Positions 18,374 to 27,477 of a stretch of 64,000 nt of DNA are shown here, piece after piece. The stretch spans positions 3,160,652 to 3,224,651 of the forward strand of contig NZ_JAMXLA010000001.1 of assembly GCF_024054175.1 (NCBI RefSeq), given 5' to 3'. The notes beneath the pieces are model-generated. The model ran no database searches. It saw only the letters and a program-made list of their open reading frames with translations, and had not been told where the DNA came from. The stretch is from Flavobacterium sp. NRK1. GTDB taxonomy: Bacteria; Bacteroidota; Bacteroidia; Flavobacteriales; Flavobacteriaceae. Position numbers and translations under genes: made by a program. The first letter of the stretch is position 1. The number at the start of each line of letters is the position of its first letter.

Positions 18374-19044
18374 TATTTACATTTATCATCAATTAATATC
18401 AGTTTTCTAGTAGGCATACATTCTGCAAGTTGAAGAATAACCTTTTTACCGTCTTTAGTATTTTGGTATATTTCCTTAATAACGCCATTAGGAAGTTTCT
18501 CTCCTTTTTTCCATTTCCTGTATAACACATTTGCCGGCGTTACTACAGGAAAATTAAAATTATATTTGTTATCGATAATATAGTATGTAGGACTAAGATT
18601 AAACTTTTTAATCTCTTTCTTATTTAGAGGTAGTACAGTATATCTTTTAAATACTTCTGTATTAATAAGAGTGTCTTTATTATTAATAACCTGAAAATCT
18701 TTCAAATTTTCATAATCACTATTGTTTTTATACCAGCTTTTTGGACACTTTAAACTAATTGCTTCTACAAAAAAGTCCTCTCTTATAATGTCGCCAATAT
18801 ATACTTTTCCGGTATCCAGCATAAGCTGCATATTTATTTTTTCTTTACTGTCATAAACAGTTAGTATATAGCTATTGTCTTTAGAGTTTATGAAATCATA
18901 CCGTGTGTAGAAATCCTGAAGTATGCCACTACTCCCCTGCTTTGAGATATTATACTGAAGCACATAATCAAATTCATAACTCTGCTGGGCAAAATTCACT
19001 GAAATTTGAAATAATAAATAAATTAGTAGTAATTTTCTAATCAT
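18373..19044 (-). CDS. Secreted hypothetical protein (GLPGLI-like)
   Basis: A protein of about 223 residues beginning MIRKLLLIYLLFQISVNFAQ, a good signal peptide; the in-frame ATG five codons earlier gives a weaker one. The mature part is beta-rich (YEFDYVLQYNIS, YILTVYDSKEKINMQLML, YYIIDNKYNFNFPVVTPANVLYR), and its overall pattern resembles secreted GLPGLI-family proteins of Bacteroidetes, though I cannot see the family signature clearly. It is coupled to the DinB-like gene by a one-base ATG/TAA overlap. Confidence 0.72.
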   Translation of the reverse strand: MIRKLLLIYLLFQISVNFAQQSYEFDYVLQYNISKQGSSGILQDFYTRYDFINSKDNSYILTVYDSKEKINMQLMLDTGKVYIGDIIREDFFVEAISLKCPKSWYKNNSDYENLKDFQVINNKDTLINTEVFKRYTVLPLNKKEIKKFNLSPTYYIIDNKYNFNFPVVTPANVLYRKWKKGEKLPNGVIKEIYQNTKDGKKVILQLAECMPTRKLILIDDKCK

Positions 19045-19067
19045 AGATAATAATTTCAATGTTAAAA

Positions 19068-19102
19068 ATAAAAAAAAGCGGCTAAATGCCGCTCTTTTTT
19101 AT
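19068..19102. terminator. Terminator downstream of acs
   Basis: AAAGCGGC-TAAAT-GCCGCT hairpin flanked by an A-run and a T-run. It ends the minus-strand acs gene and separates it from the secreted-protein gene. Confidence 0.75.
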
Positions 19103-19112
19103 TTTAAAGATA

Positions 19113-21020
19113 TTAAACTTTTTCATTTTTTATTTCTTCAACTATTTCAGGATTTAATAAGGTGGTAGTATCACCAAAATTAGAAAAATCTCCTTCGGCT
19201 ATTTTTCTTAATATTCTACGCATAATTTTTCCTGATCGCGTTTTAGGCAATCCGGAAACAAACTGGATCTTATCAAGTTTTGCAATTGGACCAATATGAC
19301 TGGAAATATGCTCATTAATTTCTTTTTTAAGATTTTCCCTGTCACGGCCTTCTCCTGATTCTTTAAGTATAATAAAGCCATAAAGAGCATTACCTTTAAC
19401 ATCGTGTGGAAAACCTACAATAGCCGATTCTGCAACTGCAGGGTGTTCATTTATGGCATCTTCAATAGGAGCTGTACCTAAATTATGTCCGGAAACAATA
19501 ACAACATCATCTACCCTTCCTGTTATTCTGTAATACCCTACTTCGTCTCTTAAAGCGCCATCTCCTGTAAAGTATTTACCGGGATAGGCTGAAAAGTAAG
19601 TTTCTTTAAAGCGCTGATGATCTCCCCATATTGTTCTTGCCATTCCCGGCCAGGGGAATTTTATACACAGGCTTCCTACAACCTGATTGCCTTCAATTTC
19701 ATTGCGAAGCTCATCCATAAGAACAGGTTGAATACCCGGTAATGGTAAAGTTGCATATGTTGGCTTTGTAGGTGTTACAAAGGGTATAGGCGATATCATT
19801 ATTCCACCAGTTTCAGTCTGCCACCATGTATCAACAATCGGAGATTTTTTCTTACCAACATGATCATTATACCAGTGCCATGCTTCTTCATTTATAGGCT
19901 CACCTACAGATCCAATAACCTTTAAAGAAGACAGGTCATGCTTATCTACCCATTCCCAGTTCTCTTTCGCTAATGAGCGTATTGCTGTTGGTGCAGTATA
20001 AAACTGTGTAATATTATGCTTATCAATAACTTCCCAAAAACGGCCAAAATCAGGATAAGAAGGAACACCCTCAAAAATTACAGTTGTAGCTCCGTTAAGT
20101 AAAGGCCCATATAAAATATACGAATGTCCTGTAATCCAACCGATATCAGCTGTACACCAGTAAATGTCATTTTCTTCGTAAGCGAATATGTTTTTGAAGG
20201 TATAAGCTGTATATACCATATAACCGGCTGTAGTATGAAGCATACCTTTAGGTTTTCCTGTAGAACCCGATGTATAAAGAATAAATAAAGGGTCTTCAGC
20301 ATCCATAATTTCAGCAACATTATTAGGTAATGCTTCGTCAAGTAATGGTTGCAGCCATAAATCGCGGCCTTCCTGCATATTTACTTTCGTATTTGTTCTT
20401 TTTACAACCAGAACAGTTTCTACACACGGAGATTTCTGAAGAGCTTCATCAATAATGCTTTTTAGTTCTATTGTTTTACTGCCTCGGTAGCCACCATCGG
20501 AGGTTATAACCATTTTGCATCCGGAATCATTAATTCTGGTAGTTACGGCAGATGCAGAAAAACCTGCAAAGATCACAGAATGTATAGCTCCTATCCTGGC
20601 ACAGGCTAAAACAGCAATAGCAAGTTCAGGTATCATGGGAAGATAAATACATACTCTGTCTCCTTTTTTAATGCCTTTATCACGTAAAACATTAGCCATT
20701 TTAGAAACACGCTCATATAACTCATTATAAGTAATATGCACAGCTTCTTCATCAGGATTATTAGGTTCAAAAATAATAGCTGTTTTTGTTCCTCTTTTTG
20801 CCAAATGCCTGTCAATACAGTTTTTGGTAATATTAACTTTTGAGTTAATAAACCATTTTACTTCGGCTTCCTGCATATCAAATTCTACTACCTTATCCCA
20901 TTTTTGGTACCAGGTAAAGTTTTCATCTGCAATTTTATCCCAAAATTTACGTGGTTCACGTATAGATTTATTATAATGTTTAAAGTATTGTTCTAAACTT
21001 TTTACCTGATAGTAACTCAT
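19113..21020 (-). CDS. acs: Acetyl-CoA synthetase
   Basis: AMP-forming acetate-CoA ligase, 635 residues, the usual length. Seen: the adenylation P-loop FILYTSGSTGKPKGMLHTTA (about 255-275), the acetate-specific WWQTETGG motif (about 400-407), the hinge/A8 region GRVDDVVIVSGHNLGTAPIE, and the C-terminal acetylatable lysine in PKTRSGKIMRR. Acetate, ATP and CoA give acetyl-CoA. It is monocistronic and divergent from the aromatic operon, separated by 380 bases. Confidence 0.96.
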   Translation of the reverse strand: MSYYQVKSLEQYFKHYNKSIREPRKFWDKIADENFTWYQKWDKVVEFDMQEAEVKWFINSKVNITKNCIDRHLAKRGTKTAIIFEPNNPDEEAVHITYNELYERVSKMANVLRDKGIKKGDRVCIYLPMIPELAIAVLACARIGAIHSVIFAGFSASAVTTRINDSGCKMVITSDGGYRGSKTIELKSIIDEALQKSPCVETVLVVKRTNTKVNMQEGRDLWLQPLLDEALPNNVAEIMDAEDPLFILYTSGSTGKPKGMLHTTAGYMVYTAYTFKNIFAYEENDIYWCTADIGWITGHSYILYGPLLNGATTVIFEGVPSYPDFGRFWEVIDKHNITQFYTAPTAIRSLAKENWEWVDKHDLSSLKVIGSVGEPINEEAWHWYNDHVGKKKSPIVDTWWQTETGGIMISPIPFVTPTKPTYATLPLPGIQPVLMDELRNEIEGNQVVGSLCIKFPWPGMARTIWGDHQRFKETYFSAYPGKYFTGDGALRDEVGYYRITGRVDDVVIVSGHNLGTAPIEDAINEHPAVAESAIVGFPHDVKGNALYGFIILKESGEGRDRENLKKEINEHISSHIGPIAKLDKIQFVSGLPKTRSGKIMRRILRKIAEGDFSNFGDTTTLLNPEIVEEIKNEKV

Positions 21021-21401
21021 TCTGTGCAGTGTTTTAATTCTTATCTATGTTGCGTAAATATACAATCCTAAAATTATTTTATAAAGTAATTTAGGGCAAA
21101 TTAATTAATAATTTCTTTATTTTTAATAAGAGAATATTATGTGTAATTGCAGAATTTCAGATAATTATAAATCTAAATTTCATCAAAATTTAATTTCTTT
21201 ATATTTTTGAATTATATGTAATTTTATATTCTGTTTTTTGTCAAATCATAAAATTTAAATCATTTATATATAAGACTGAAAATAAGGGTTTTTTGTAACT
21301 TTATTTTAAAAATAATCAGGATGATTGAATTTTATAATGAAAAAGTTTAAAATTTCATGGTTAAAATTTCTTTTATTTGCAGTAATCATTATTCTTAATT
21401 C
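21021..21401. other. Intergenic region between acs and the aromatic operon
   Basis: A very AT-rich, divergent intergenic region. It contains an imperfect minus-strand -7 box for acs (TATATTTA at 21055-21062), a perfect plus-strand TATTTTTG box at 21202-21209 with no clear -33 partner, and a 22-codon ORF at 21337-21405. I see no convincing inverted-repeat operator or riboswitch-like structure. Confidence 0.5.
21202..21209 (+). promoter_or_regulatory. Candidate -7 box for the aromatic operon
   Basis: TATTTTTG matches the TAnnTTTG consensus. It lies about 200 bases before the first gene of the operon, implying a long AT-rich leader that includes the 22-codon ORF. Confidence 0.35.
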
Positions 21402-21405
21402 ATGA
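21337..21405 (+). CDS. Possible 22-residue hydrophobic leader peptide
   Basis: The short ORF MKKFKISWLKFLLFAVIIILNS has a positive N-terminus and a hydrophobic core like a signal or small membrane peptide. It stops at a TGA that overlaps the ATG of the flavin reductase gene (ATGA), the classic coupling geometry. It may be a translated leader, or a relic of a lipoprotein signal peptide: LNS followed by a cysteine codon would be a lipobox, and TGA differs from TGC/TGT by one base. It could also be chance in AT-rich DNA. Confidence 0.3.
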   Translation: MKKFKISWLKFLLFAVIIILNS

Positions 21406-22013
21406 AAATAGATCCGGCAAATACAAGCCAGAAAGATATATATAAAATATTAACAGGTACTGTTATACCACGCCCTATCGGCTGGGTATCGAGTATCAGT
21501 GAATCAGGACTTCCTAATCTGGCGCCTTTTTCATTTTTTAATGCAGTTGGAGAAGATCCTCCACATATAATGTTTTCAACTGTCCGAAGCGGAAATACTA
21601 ATAAGGATACACTTAATAATGTACTGGCAACAAAGCAGTTTGTAGTAAACATGGCTACTGAAGATCTTGTTGATGCTATGAATGCCACATCGGTTAATTT
21701 ACCTCCTGATAGCAACGAATTTGAATTTGCAGGTGTAACGCCATTGGCATCAGATATTGTGGCTGCACCAAGAGTAAAAGAAAGTCCGGTCTCATTTGAA
21801 TGTGAACTTGTACATCATTATAGCCTGGAAGGGCATCAGGATGGTGGAGCTACAATAATGATAGGGCGCATAGTAATGTTTCATGTAGATGACTCAATTC
21901 TTTTAGATAATTATAAAATCAATCAGGATGCATACAGGCCTGTAGCACGGCTTGCCGGCGCTAACTATGCAAAACTGGGAGAAATTTTTTCAATTAAAAG
22001 ACCTTTTATATAA
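21402..22013 (+). CDS. Flavin reductase-like protein (DIM6/NTAB family)
   Basis: A 203-residue flavin-binding split-barrel protein (flavin reductase-like/DIM6 family). Seen: TGTVIPRPIGWVSSIS near the N-terminus, NLAPFSFFNAVGEDPP (FMN-binding SxF/P region) and the STVRSGNTNKDTLNNVLATKQFVVN segment. Relatives reduce FMN with NAD(P)H or carry flavin in decarboxylase or oxygenase systems. It is the first gene of the aromatic operon, three bases before the fused monooxygenase gene. It might supply reduced flavin or keep the second enzyme's flavin reduced, but the exact partner is not evident because the next enzyme binds its own FAD. Confidence 0.85.
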   Translation: MKIDPANTSQKDIYKILTGTVIPRPIGWVSSISESGLPNLAPFSFFNAVGEDPPHIMFSTVRSGNTNKDTLNNVLATKQFVVNMATEDLVDAMNATSVNLPPDSNEFEFAGVTPLASDIVAAPRVKESPVSFECELVHHYSLEGHQDGGATIMIGRIVMFHVDDSILLDNYKINQDAYRPVARLAGANYAKLGEIFSIKRPFI

Positions 22014-22016
22014 ATA

Positions 22017-24329
22017 ATGAAAGTAACAGTAATAGGCGGAGGCCCTGGTGGATTATACTTTTCCATTCTTTTAAAGAAGGCTATGCCTGATTGTAATATA
22101 AGTATATACGAACGCAACCGTGCAGATGATTCATTTGGTTTTGGAGTTGTGTTTTCTGATGAAACCCTGAGTGAATTTCTTACCAGAGACCCACAATCAT
22201 ATGAGCTTATACGTACGAAATTTGCGTATTGGGATGAGCTTGATGTTGCCCGCGATGGAGAAAAGGTACGTATAACGGGAAATGGATTTTGCGGATGCTC
22301 ACGAAAAACATTACTACAACTATTACAGCAGCGTTGCCTTGAAGAAGGCGTAAACCTTCACTTTGAAGCTAATATTGATGACCTGAGGCAGTTTTCAGAC
22401 TCTGACATTATAGTGGCTGCGGATGGAATAAACAGCGCTATCCGTGACAAATTTTCAAATGATTTCGGTACAAAAACTGAACTAAAAAGCAATCGTTTTG
22501 TATGGATGGGCTCTACACGTCCTCTTGATGCCTTTACCTATTTTTTCAGAACTACACCGTACGGAACTTTTGTAGCCCATACCTATCAATATGAAGAAGG
22601 AATGAGCACATGGATTTTTGAAACTACAGATGAAACTTGGAAAAAAGCAGGATTTAATACTACAGATGAAGAAGATACTATAAATAAACTATCGGAGATA
22701 TTCAAGGAAGAGCTTGACGGGCATGGTTTAATTTCTAACCGTTCACACTGGAGACAATTCCCTGCAGTTACAAATAATAAATGGTATAAAGATAACATTG
22801 TGTTATTGGGAGATGCAAAAGCTACTGCCCACTACTCTATTGGGTCAGGAACAAAACTGGCTATGGAATGTGCTATTGCCTTAGCAGATTCGGTTATAAA
22901 ATATAAAACGGATGTAAAATCAGTTTTTGAAAACTATGAGAAACTAAGGCGCAATCGTGTTGAGATGATTCAGCATGCTGCAAACGTATCTTTAGACTGG
23001 TTTGAGCATATGGACAGGCACATACAACATGATTTTATGAAATTTGCGTTTAGTGTTATGACGAGGGCTAAAAAAGTAACTTTTGAAAATCTTTCGTTAA
23101 GGGATCCTTCGTTTACAGAAAAAGTATTGGCTGAATTCAATACATGTGAAGGTATAAACAAAACTAAAACGTCCGCAGCTTTTACTCCTTTTAATTTAAG
23201 AGGAATGACATTGGATAATCGTATTATAATGAGTCCTATGGAGCAATACTCTGCAAAAGATGGCTTGGTAAATGACTGGCATCTGATGCATTACGGATCG
23301 AGGGCAACAGGTGGTGTAGGACTTATTTTAACTGAAGCCACAGCAATATCACCTACTGGAAGAATTACTTTAGGATGCCCGGGTATATGGTCTGATAAAC
23401 AGGTCTCTAAATGGAGAAAAATAATAACATTTATTCACAAAAAAAGTACTTCTAAAATCGGTGTGCAAATAGGGCATTCGGGAAGAAAAGGTGCCGTAAA
23501 AATGCCTTGGGAAGGAAATAACGAACCTATTGATAATGCCTGGGGTTTACTATCAGCCTCCCCTATTTCTTTTAACGAAAAAATGGGTATTCCTCATGAA
23601 ATGACTATTGAGGATATGACTATTATTAAGGGAGAGTTTGTAAATGCTGCAAAAAATGCAGAAAAAGCAGGTTTTGATATGATAGAGTTACAAGCACATC
23701 ATGGTTTCCTTTTAGCGTCTTTTCTATCACCTTTAACAAATATTCGCACTGATGAATTTGGAGGTAGTATTGAAAACAGATTAAAATTTCCAATTTCTGT
23801 ATTTAAAGCTATGCGCGACGTTTTTCCACACGAAAAGCCCATGAGTGTACGTATCTCGGCATCGGACTGGGCAGAAAACGGAATAACTGAAGAAGATGTT
23901 ATTAAAATAGCCACAGCATTTAAAGCTGCTGGAGCCGATATTATTAATGTATCTACAGGATTGACAGTAGAAAATCAAAAACCCGCAGTTGGGAGAATGT
24001 GGCAAACACCATTTTCTGACATGATTCGCAATGAAGTACATATCCCAACTATTACTGCAGGATACATACAGGATATAGACCAGATAAATACTATTTTATT
24101 AAATGGACGAGCCGATTTAGTGGCTCTTGGTAAAATATTACTGCTTGATTCTGCTTTTGTTCGCAATGCACAAGCATATGAACAATTCAATGCTGAGAAC
24201 TTAGATTCTTTAGGTATTCCAAAACCATATATGTCAGCCGTTTCCCATTTGTATCCTTATAAAGGCGGCGAGCGCAAAGTTATGGAAGGCATGAAAAAAG
24301 CTTTAAAACCGCTAACGCATAAAAAGTAA
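22017..24329 (+). CDS. Fused FAD monooxygenase / old yellow enzyme acting on an aryl-CoA
   Basis: A 770-residue bifunctional flavoprotein. The N-terminal half (1-375) is a class A aromatic FAD monooxygenase: dinucleotide motif GGGPGG at 7-12, DG region VVAADGINSAIRD and GD motif LLGDAKATAHYSIGSG near 260. The C-terminal half (about 387-760) is an NADH:flavin oxidoreductase TIM barrel of the old yellow enzyme family (TPFNLRGMTLDNRIIMSPM, VGVQIGHSGRKG, DMIELQAHHGFLLASFLSPL). The same fusion occurs in 2-aminobenzoyl-CoA monooxygenase/reductase of Azoarcus evansii and in salicylyl-CoA 5-hydroxylase relatives. With a gentisate dioxygenase downstream, salicylyl-CoA 5-hydroxylation is the better guess; anthraniloyl-CoA remains possible. 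Confidence 0.9.
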   Translation: MKVTVIGGGPGGLYFSILLKKAMPDCNISIYERNRADDSFGFGVVFSDETLSEFLTRDPQSYELIRTKFAYWDELDVARDGEKVRITGNGFCGCSRKTLLQLLQQRCLEEGVNLHFEANIDDLRQFSDSDIIVAADGINSAIRDKFSNDFGTKTELKSNRFVWMGSTRPLDAFTYFFRTTPYGTFVAHTYQYEEGMSTWIFETTDETWKKAGFNTTDEEDTINKLSEIFKEELDGHGLISNRSHWRQFPAVTNNKWYKDNIVLLGDAKATAHYSIGSGTKLAMECAIALADSVIKYKTDVKSVFENYEKLRRNRVEMIQHAANVSLDWFEHMDRHIQHDFMKFAFSVMTRAKKVTFENLSLRDPSFTEKVLAEFNTCEGINKTKTSAAFTPFNLRGMTLDNRIIMSPMEQYSAKDGLVNDWHLMHYGSRATGGVGLILTEATAISPTGRITLGCPGIWSDKQVSKWRKIITFIHKKSTSKIGVQIGHSGRKGAVKMPWEGNNEPIDNAWGLLSASPISFNEKMGIPHEMTIEDMTIIKGEFVNAAKNAEKAGFDMIELQAHHGFLLASFLSPLTNIRTDEFGGSIENRLKFPISVFKAMRDVFPHEKPMSVRISASDWAENGITEEDVIKIATAFKAAGADIINVSTGLTVENQKPAVGRMWQTPFSDMIRNEVHIPTITAGYIQDIDQINTILLNGRADLVALGKILLLDSAFVRNAQAYEQFNAENLDSLGIPKPYMSAVSHLYPYKGGERKVMEGMKKALKPLTHKK

Positions 24330-24344
24330 TAACACAGTTAAGTG

Positions 24345-25961
24345 ATGAAACATTACGAAGATAATTTTGCACACGATCATCTGCCGCATTCCTCTTTGCA
24401 GGCTGAATGTTTTACAGGACATCCTGATTTTGAGTTTCCTGAAAACTTAAATTGTGTAGAAAGGCTTTTAGACAGGCACATTGCCGAAGGAAACGGTAAC
24501 AGAATTGCTATTCGTACTTTTGAAAGTTCATGGACATTTAATGATCTATATGAGAAAACCAATCAAATAGCTCACGTGCTGACGGAAAACCTGAATTTTA
24601 AACCGGGCAATAGGGTTTTAATACGTTCGGCTAATAATCCAATGTATGTTGCCTGCTGGTTTGGTATTTTAAAAGCGGGCGGTATTGTCGTTGCTACTAT
24701 GCCTTTACTTCGTGAGAAGGAACTAAGTATAATGATTGAAAGTGCAGAAATATCACATGTGTTCTGCGATTATAGGCTCGAAGATGCCATGATGGAAGTA
24801 AAATCTCCTTTTCTAAAACATGTTATTACTTTTGATGGAACAGGGCAAGGTATATCAAAGCTTGAAACCTTAATGAGCAATAAACCTAAAATATTTAATA
24901 ATTACCCGACTAAATCGGATTCATTATCAATTATAGGGTTTACATCAGGTACAACGGGTAAACCTAAAATGACATCGCACTATCATAAAGACATTCTGCT
25001 TATATGCGAGGCATTTCCTAAATACTCTTTGCAACCAACTCAGAACGATGTATTTACTGGTAGCCCTCCTCTTGGTTTTACTTTTGGATTAGGTGGTTTG
25101 GTTTTATTTCCATTTTATTTTGGAGCATCTACCTTTCTTATAGAAAAACCTACACCTGAATTATTACTACAGGCTATAGAGGAGTTTAAAGTAACTATAT
25201 GTTTTACCGCCCCTACTGCATGGAGGGTACTGACAACTAAAGTTAATGAGTTTGATGTTTCTTCGTTGCGCAAATGTGTATCTGCCGGAGAAACATTACC
25301 TGTAAAAGTTTGGGAGGACTGGTATGAAGCTACAGGTTTAAAAATAATTGACGGAATTGGCTCGACAGAGATATTACATATCTTTATATCATCTAATGAA
25401 GAAAATATGCGTAAAGGAGCCACAGGTAAAGCTATACGCGGTTATGAAGCAAAAATAGTAGATAAAAAGGGTAATGAAGTGCCTGATAATACACCCGGAA
25501 GACTAGCAGTACGCGGTATAACTGGCTGTAAATATCTCAATAGCCCTGAAAAACAAAAAGAATACGTTGAAAACGGCTGGAATATTACCGGAGATGTTTT
25601 CCGTAAAGATGAAGATGGTTATTTTTGGTTCGTGGCACGTGGTGACGATATGATTATATCATCAGGTTATAATATTGCAGCAATAGAAGTTGAAAGTGTA
25701 TTACTAACACATGACGAAATAGCAGAATGTGCTGTTGTCGGCCTGCCTGACGAAAACAGGGGAATGCTGGTATGTGCTTATATAGTATTAAAAAATAAAG
25801 ATAAAGCCTGTGAAGAATTTACAAAGACTATTCAGGATTGGTTCAAACAGGTTGCTGCTCCTTACAAATACCCTCGTGAAATAAGATATATGGATTCACT
25901 GCCAAAAACGGAAACCGGAAAAATTCAACGATTTAAATTAAAAACTACATTGCAGGCTTAA
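24345..25961 (+). CDS. Aryl-CoA ligase (benzoate/salicylate/anthranilate type)
   Basis: A 538-residue ANL-superfamily acid-CoA ligase resembling benzoate-CoA and 2-aminobenzoate-CoA ligases. Seen: the P-loop FTSGTTGKPKMTSHYHKD (about 202-218), the IDGIGSTEILHIF A5 motif, the TGDVFRKDEDGYFWFVARGDDMI A7/A8 region and the catalytic lysine in PKTETGKIQRFKLK. It activates an aromatic carboxylate with ATP and CoA, supplying the thioester needed by the upstream monooxygenase. ATG at 24345 is chosen over a GTG one codon earlier. Its stop shares a base with the thioesterase start. Confidence 0.9.
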   Translation: MKHYEDNFAHDHLPHSSLQAECFTGHPDFEFPENLNCVERLLDRHIAEGNGNRIAIRTFESSWTFNDLYEKTNQIAHVLTENLNFKPGNRVLIRSANNPMYVACWFGILKAGGIVVATMPLLREKELSIMIESAEISHVFCDYRLEDAMMEVKSPFLKHVITFDGTGQGISKLETLMSNKPKIFNNYPTKSDSLSIIGFTSGTTGKPKMTSHYHKDILLICEAFPKYSLQPTQNDVFTGSPPLGFTFGLGGLVLFPFYFGASTFLIEKPTPELLLQAIEEFKVTICFTAPTAWRVLTTKVNEFDVSSLRKCVSAGETLPVKVWEDWYEATGLKIIDGIGSTEILHIFISSNEENMRKGATGKAIRGYEAKIVDKKGNEVPDNTPGRLAVRGITGCKYLNSPEKQKEYVENGWNITGDVFRKDEDGYFWFVARGDDMIISSGYNIAAIEVESVLLTHDEIAECAVVGLPDENRGMLVCAYIVLKNKDKACEEFTKTIQDWFKQVAAPYKYPREIRYMDSLPKTETGKIQRFKLKTTLQA

Positions 25962-26386
25962 TGGAAAATGCATTTATAAAAAAAGAAAAAGTACGCTTTC
26001 AACATGTAGATTATGCGGGTATAGTATTTTATCCACGATTTTTAGAGATGCTTAACTGTCTTGTTGAAGATTTCTATGAAGAGGCATTAAATATGCCCTT
26101 TAAAAATATTCATAAAACAGGAGGCATACCTACTGTAGATCTTAAGGTTCAGTTTAAAAAAGCGGCACGACTTGGTGATGAATTAACTAAATACTTCTGG
26201 ATAAAAAACCTTGGTGGATCTTCAATGAATTGTGGATTTAAGTTTGAGCATGAAGATGGCTCTACCTGTCTTGAAGGCGAAGTAACTTTGGTAAAAGTAG
26301 ATTTTCTGGATGACAGAGGTGCAATAAAATCCAGCTCTTTTACTAATGAAATGAGAGTTACTCTTGAAAAATATAAAACTGAGTAA
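25961..26386 (+). CDS. 4-hydroxybenzoyl-CoA thioesterase-family hot-dog enzyme
   Basis: A 141-residue hot-dog-fold thioesterase of the 4HBT type. Seen: the signature VRFQHVDYAGIVFYPRFLEM with the catalytic Asp17 and a following helix. Length and motif fit 4-hydroxybenzoyl-CoA thioesterase. Its ATG overlaps the ligase TAA (TAATG), so translation is coupled. In this context it would hydrolyse the hydroxylated aryl-CoA, predicted gentisyl-CoA, to the free acid for the ring-cleavage dioxygenase. The substrate is inferred from the neighbours. Confidence 0.88.
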   Translation: MENAFIKKEKVRFQHVDYAGIVFYPRFLEMLNCLVEDFYEEALNMPFKNIHKTGGIPTVDLKVQFKKAARLGDELTKYFWIKNLGGSSMNCGFKFEHEDGSTCLEGEVTLVKVDFLDDRGAIKSSSFTNEMRVTLEKYKTE

Positions 26387-26435
26387 TATGTTTCTGTTTT
26401 AAAGAATTATCTAGAAACAAAATAAAATAATATAA

Positions 26436-27407
26436 ATGTTAGATTTACCAAAATTTAAAGCTGCTGCAGTTCAGGCTTCCCCTGTATTTCTTAATATTGA
26501 TGCAACAGTAGATAAAGCTATAGCAATTATTAAAGAAGCAGCTACTAATGGAGCTTCGCTTGTTGCTTTTCCTGAAGTTTTTGTAGCCGGTTACCCCTAT
26601 TGGAACTGGATTATGACACCTGTGCAGGGAAGTAAATGGTATGAGCAGCTTTATGTAAATTCTATTACTGTTCCGGGCCCTGAAGTTGAAAGGCTTTGTG
26701 AAGCAGCAAAAGAATATAATACACATGTAGTTATAGGTGTTAATGAGCGGGGACAAAGCTTTGGTGAATTATATAATACTAATCTTATTATTGACAGTAA
26801 AGGTAACTTAGTGGGTAAGCACCGTAAACTTGTACCAACCTGGGCAGAAAAACTTACATGGACAGGTGGTGACGGTTCATCACTTAAAGTCTATAATACC
26901 GAAATTGGACCTATTGGTACATTGGCATGTGGTGAAAATACTAATACGCTGGCAAGGTTTACCTTACTTACACAGGGAGAACTTATTCATATAGCAAATT
27001 ATATTTCTTTACCGGTAGCTCCTCCCGATTATAATATGGCAGAGGCAATAAAGATTAGGGCAGCCGCACATTCTTTTGAGGGAAAACTATTTACGATAGT
27101 ATCCTGTTCTACAATTACTAAAGAAATTATTGATATAATGAAGCAGGATGTACCTAACGCGGAAGAATTACTTACACGTAAAAACAGTGCTTTTTCAGGT
27201 GTTATCGGTCCGAATGGTGCGGTAATTGGCGAGCCGCTTATTGATGAAGAAGGCATTGTATATGCAGATATTGATCTGTCAAAATGCATTCAGCCAAAGC
27301 AAATGCATGATATATTAGGGCACTATAACCGTTTTGATATTTTTGATCTTAGGGTAAATACAGCTCCTAGAAAAAACATAACTTTTACTGACAATTTTGA
27401 AGAATAA
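26436..27407 (+). CDS. Nitrilase-superfamily carbon-nitrogen hydrolase
   Basis: A 323-residue true-nitrilase-branch protein. The catalytic triad is visible: Glu47 (FPEVFVAGYPYW), Lys131 (HRKLVPTWAEKLTW) and Cys165 (TLACGENTNTLARF). The CGENTN context and the length match nitrilases more closely than amidases or ureidopropionases. It would convert a nitrile to the acid plus ammonia, or a cyano compound to the amide. It lies within the aromatic operon, 49 bases after the thioesterase and 70 before gentisate dioxygenase, which suggests the pathway can start from an aromatic nitrile such as a hydroxybenzonitrile. That is inference. Confidence 0.88.
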   Translation: MLDLPKFKAAAVQASPVFLNIDATVDKAIAIIKEAATNGASLVAFPEVFVAGYPYWNWIMTPVQGSKWYEQLYVNSITVPGPEVERLCEAAKEYNTHVVIGVNERGQSFGELYNTNLIIDSKGNLVGKHRKLVPTWAEKLTWTGGDGSSLKVYNTEIGPIGTLACGENTNTLARFTLLTQGELIHIANYISLPVAPPDYNMAEAIKIRAAAHSFEGKLFTIVSCSTITKEIIDIMKQDVPNAEELLTRKNSAFSGVIGPNGAVIGEPLIDEEGIVYADIDLSKCIQPKQMHDILGHYNRFDIFDLRVNTAPRKNITFTDNFEE

Positions 27408-27477
27408 CATCTGATATAAAATAATTTAAAGAAATTCATATAAACTATTTCTTTAATAACCATAAAACCTTTTGGAT

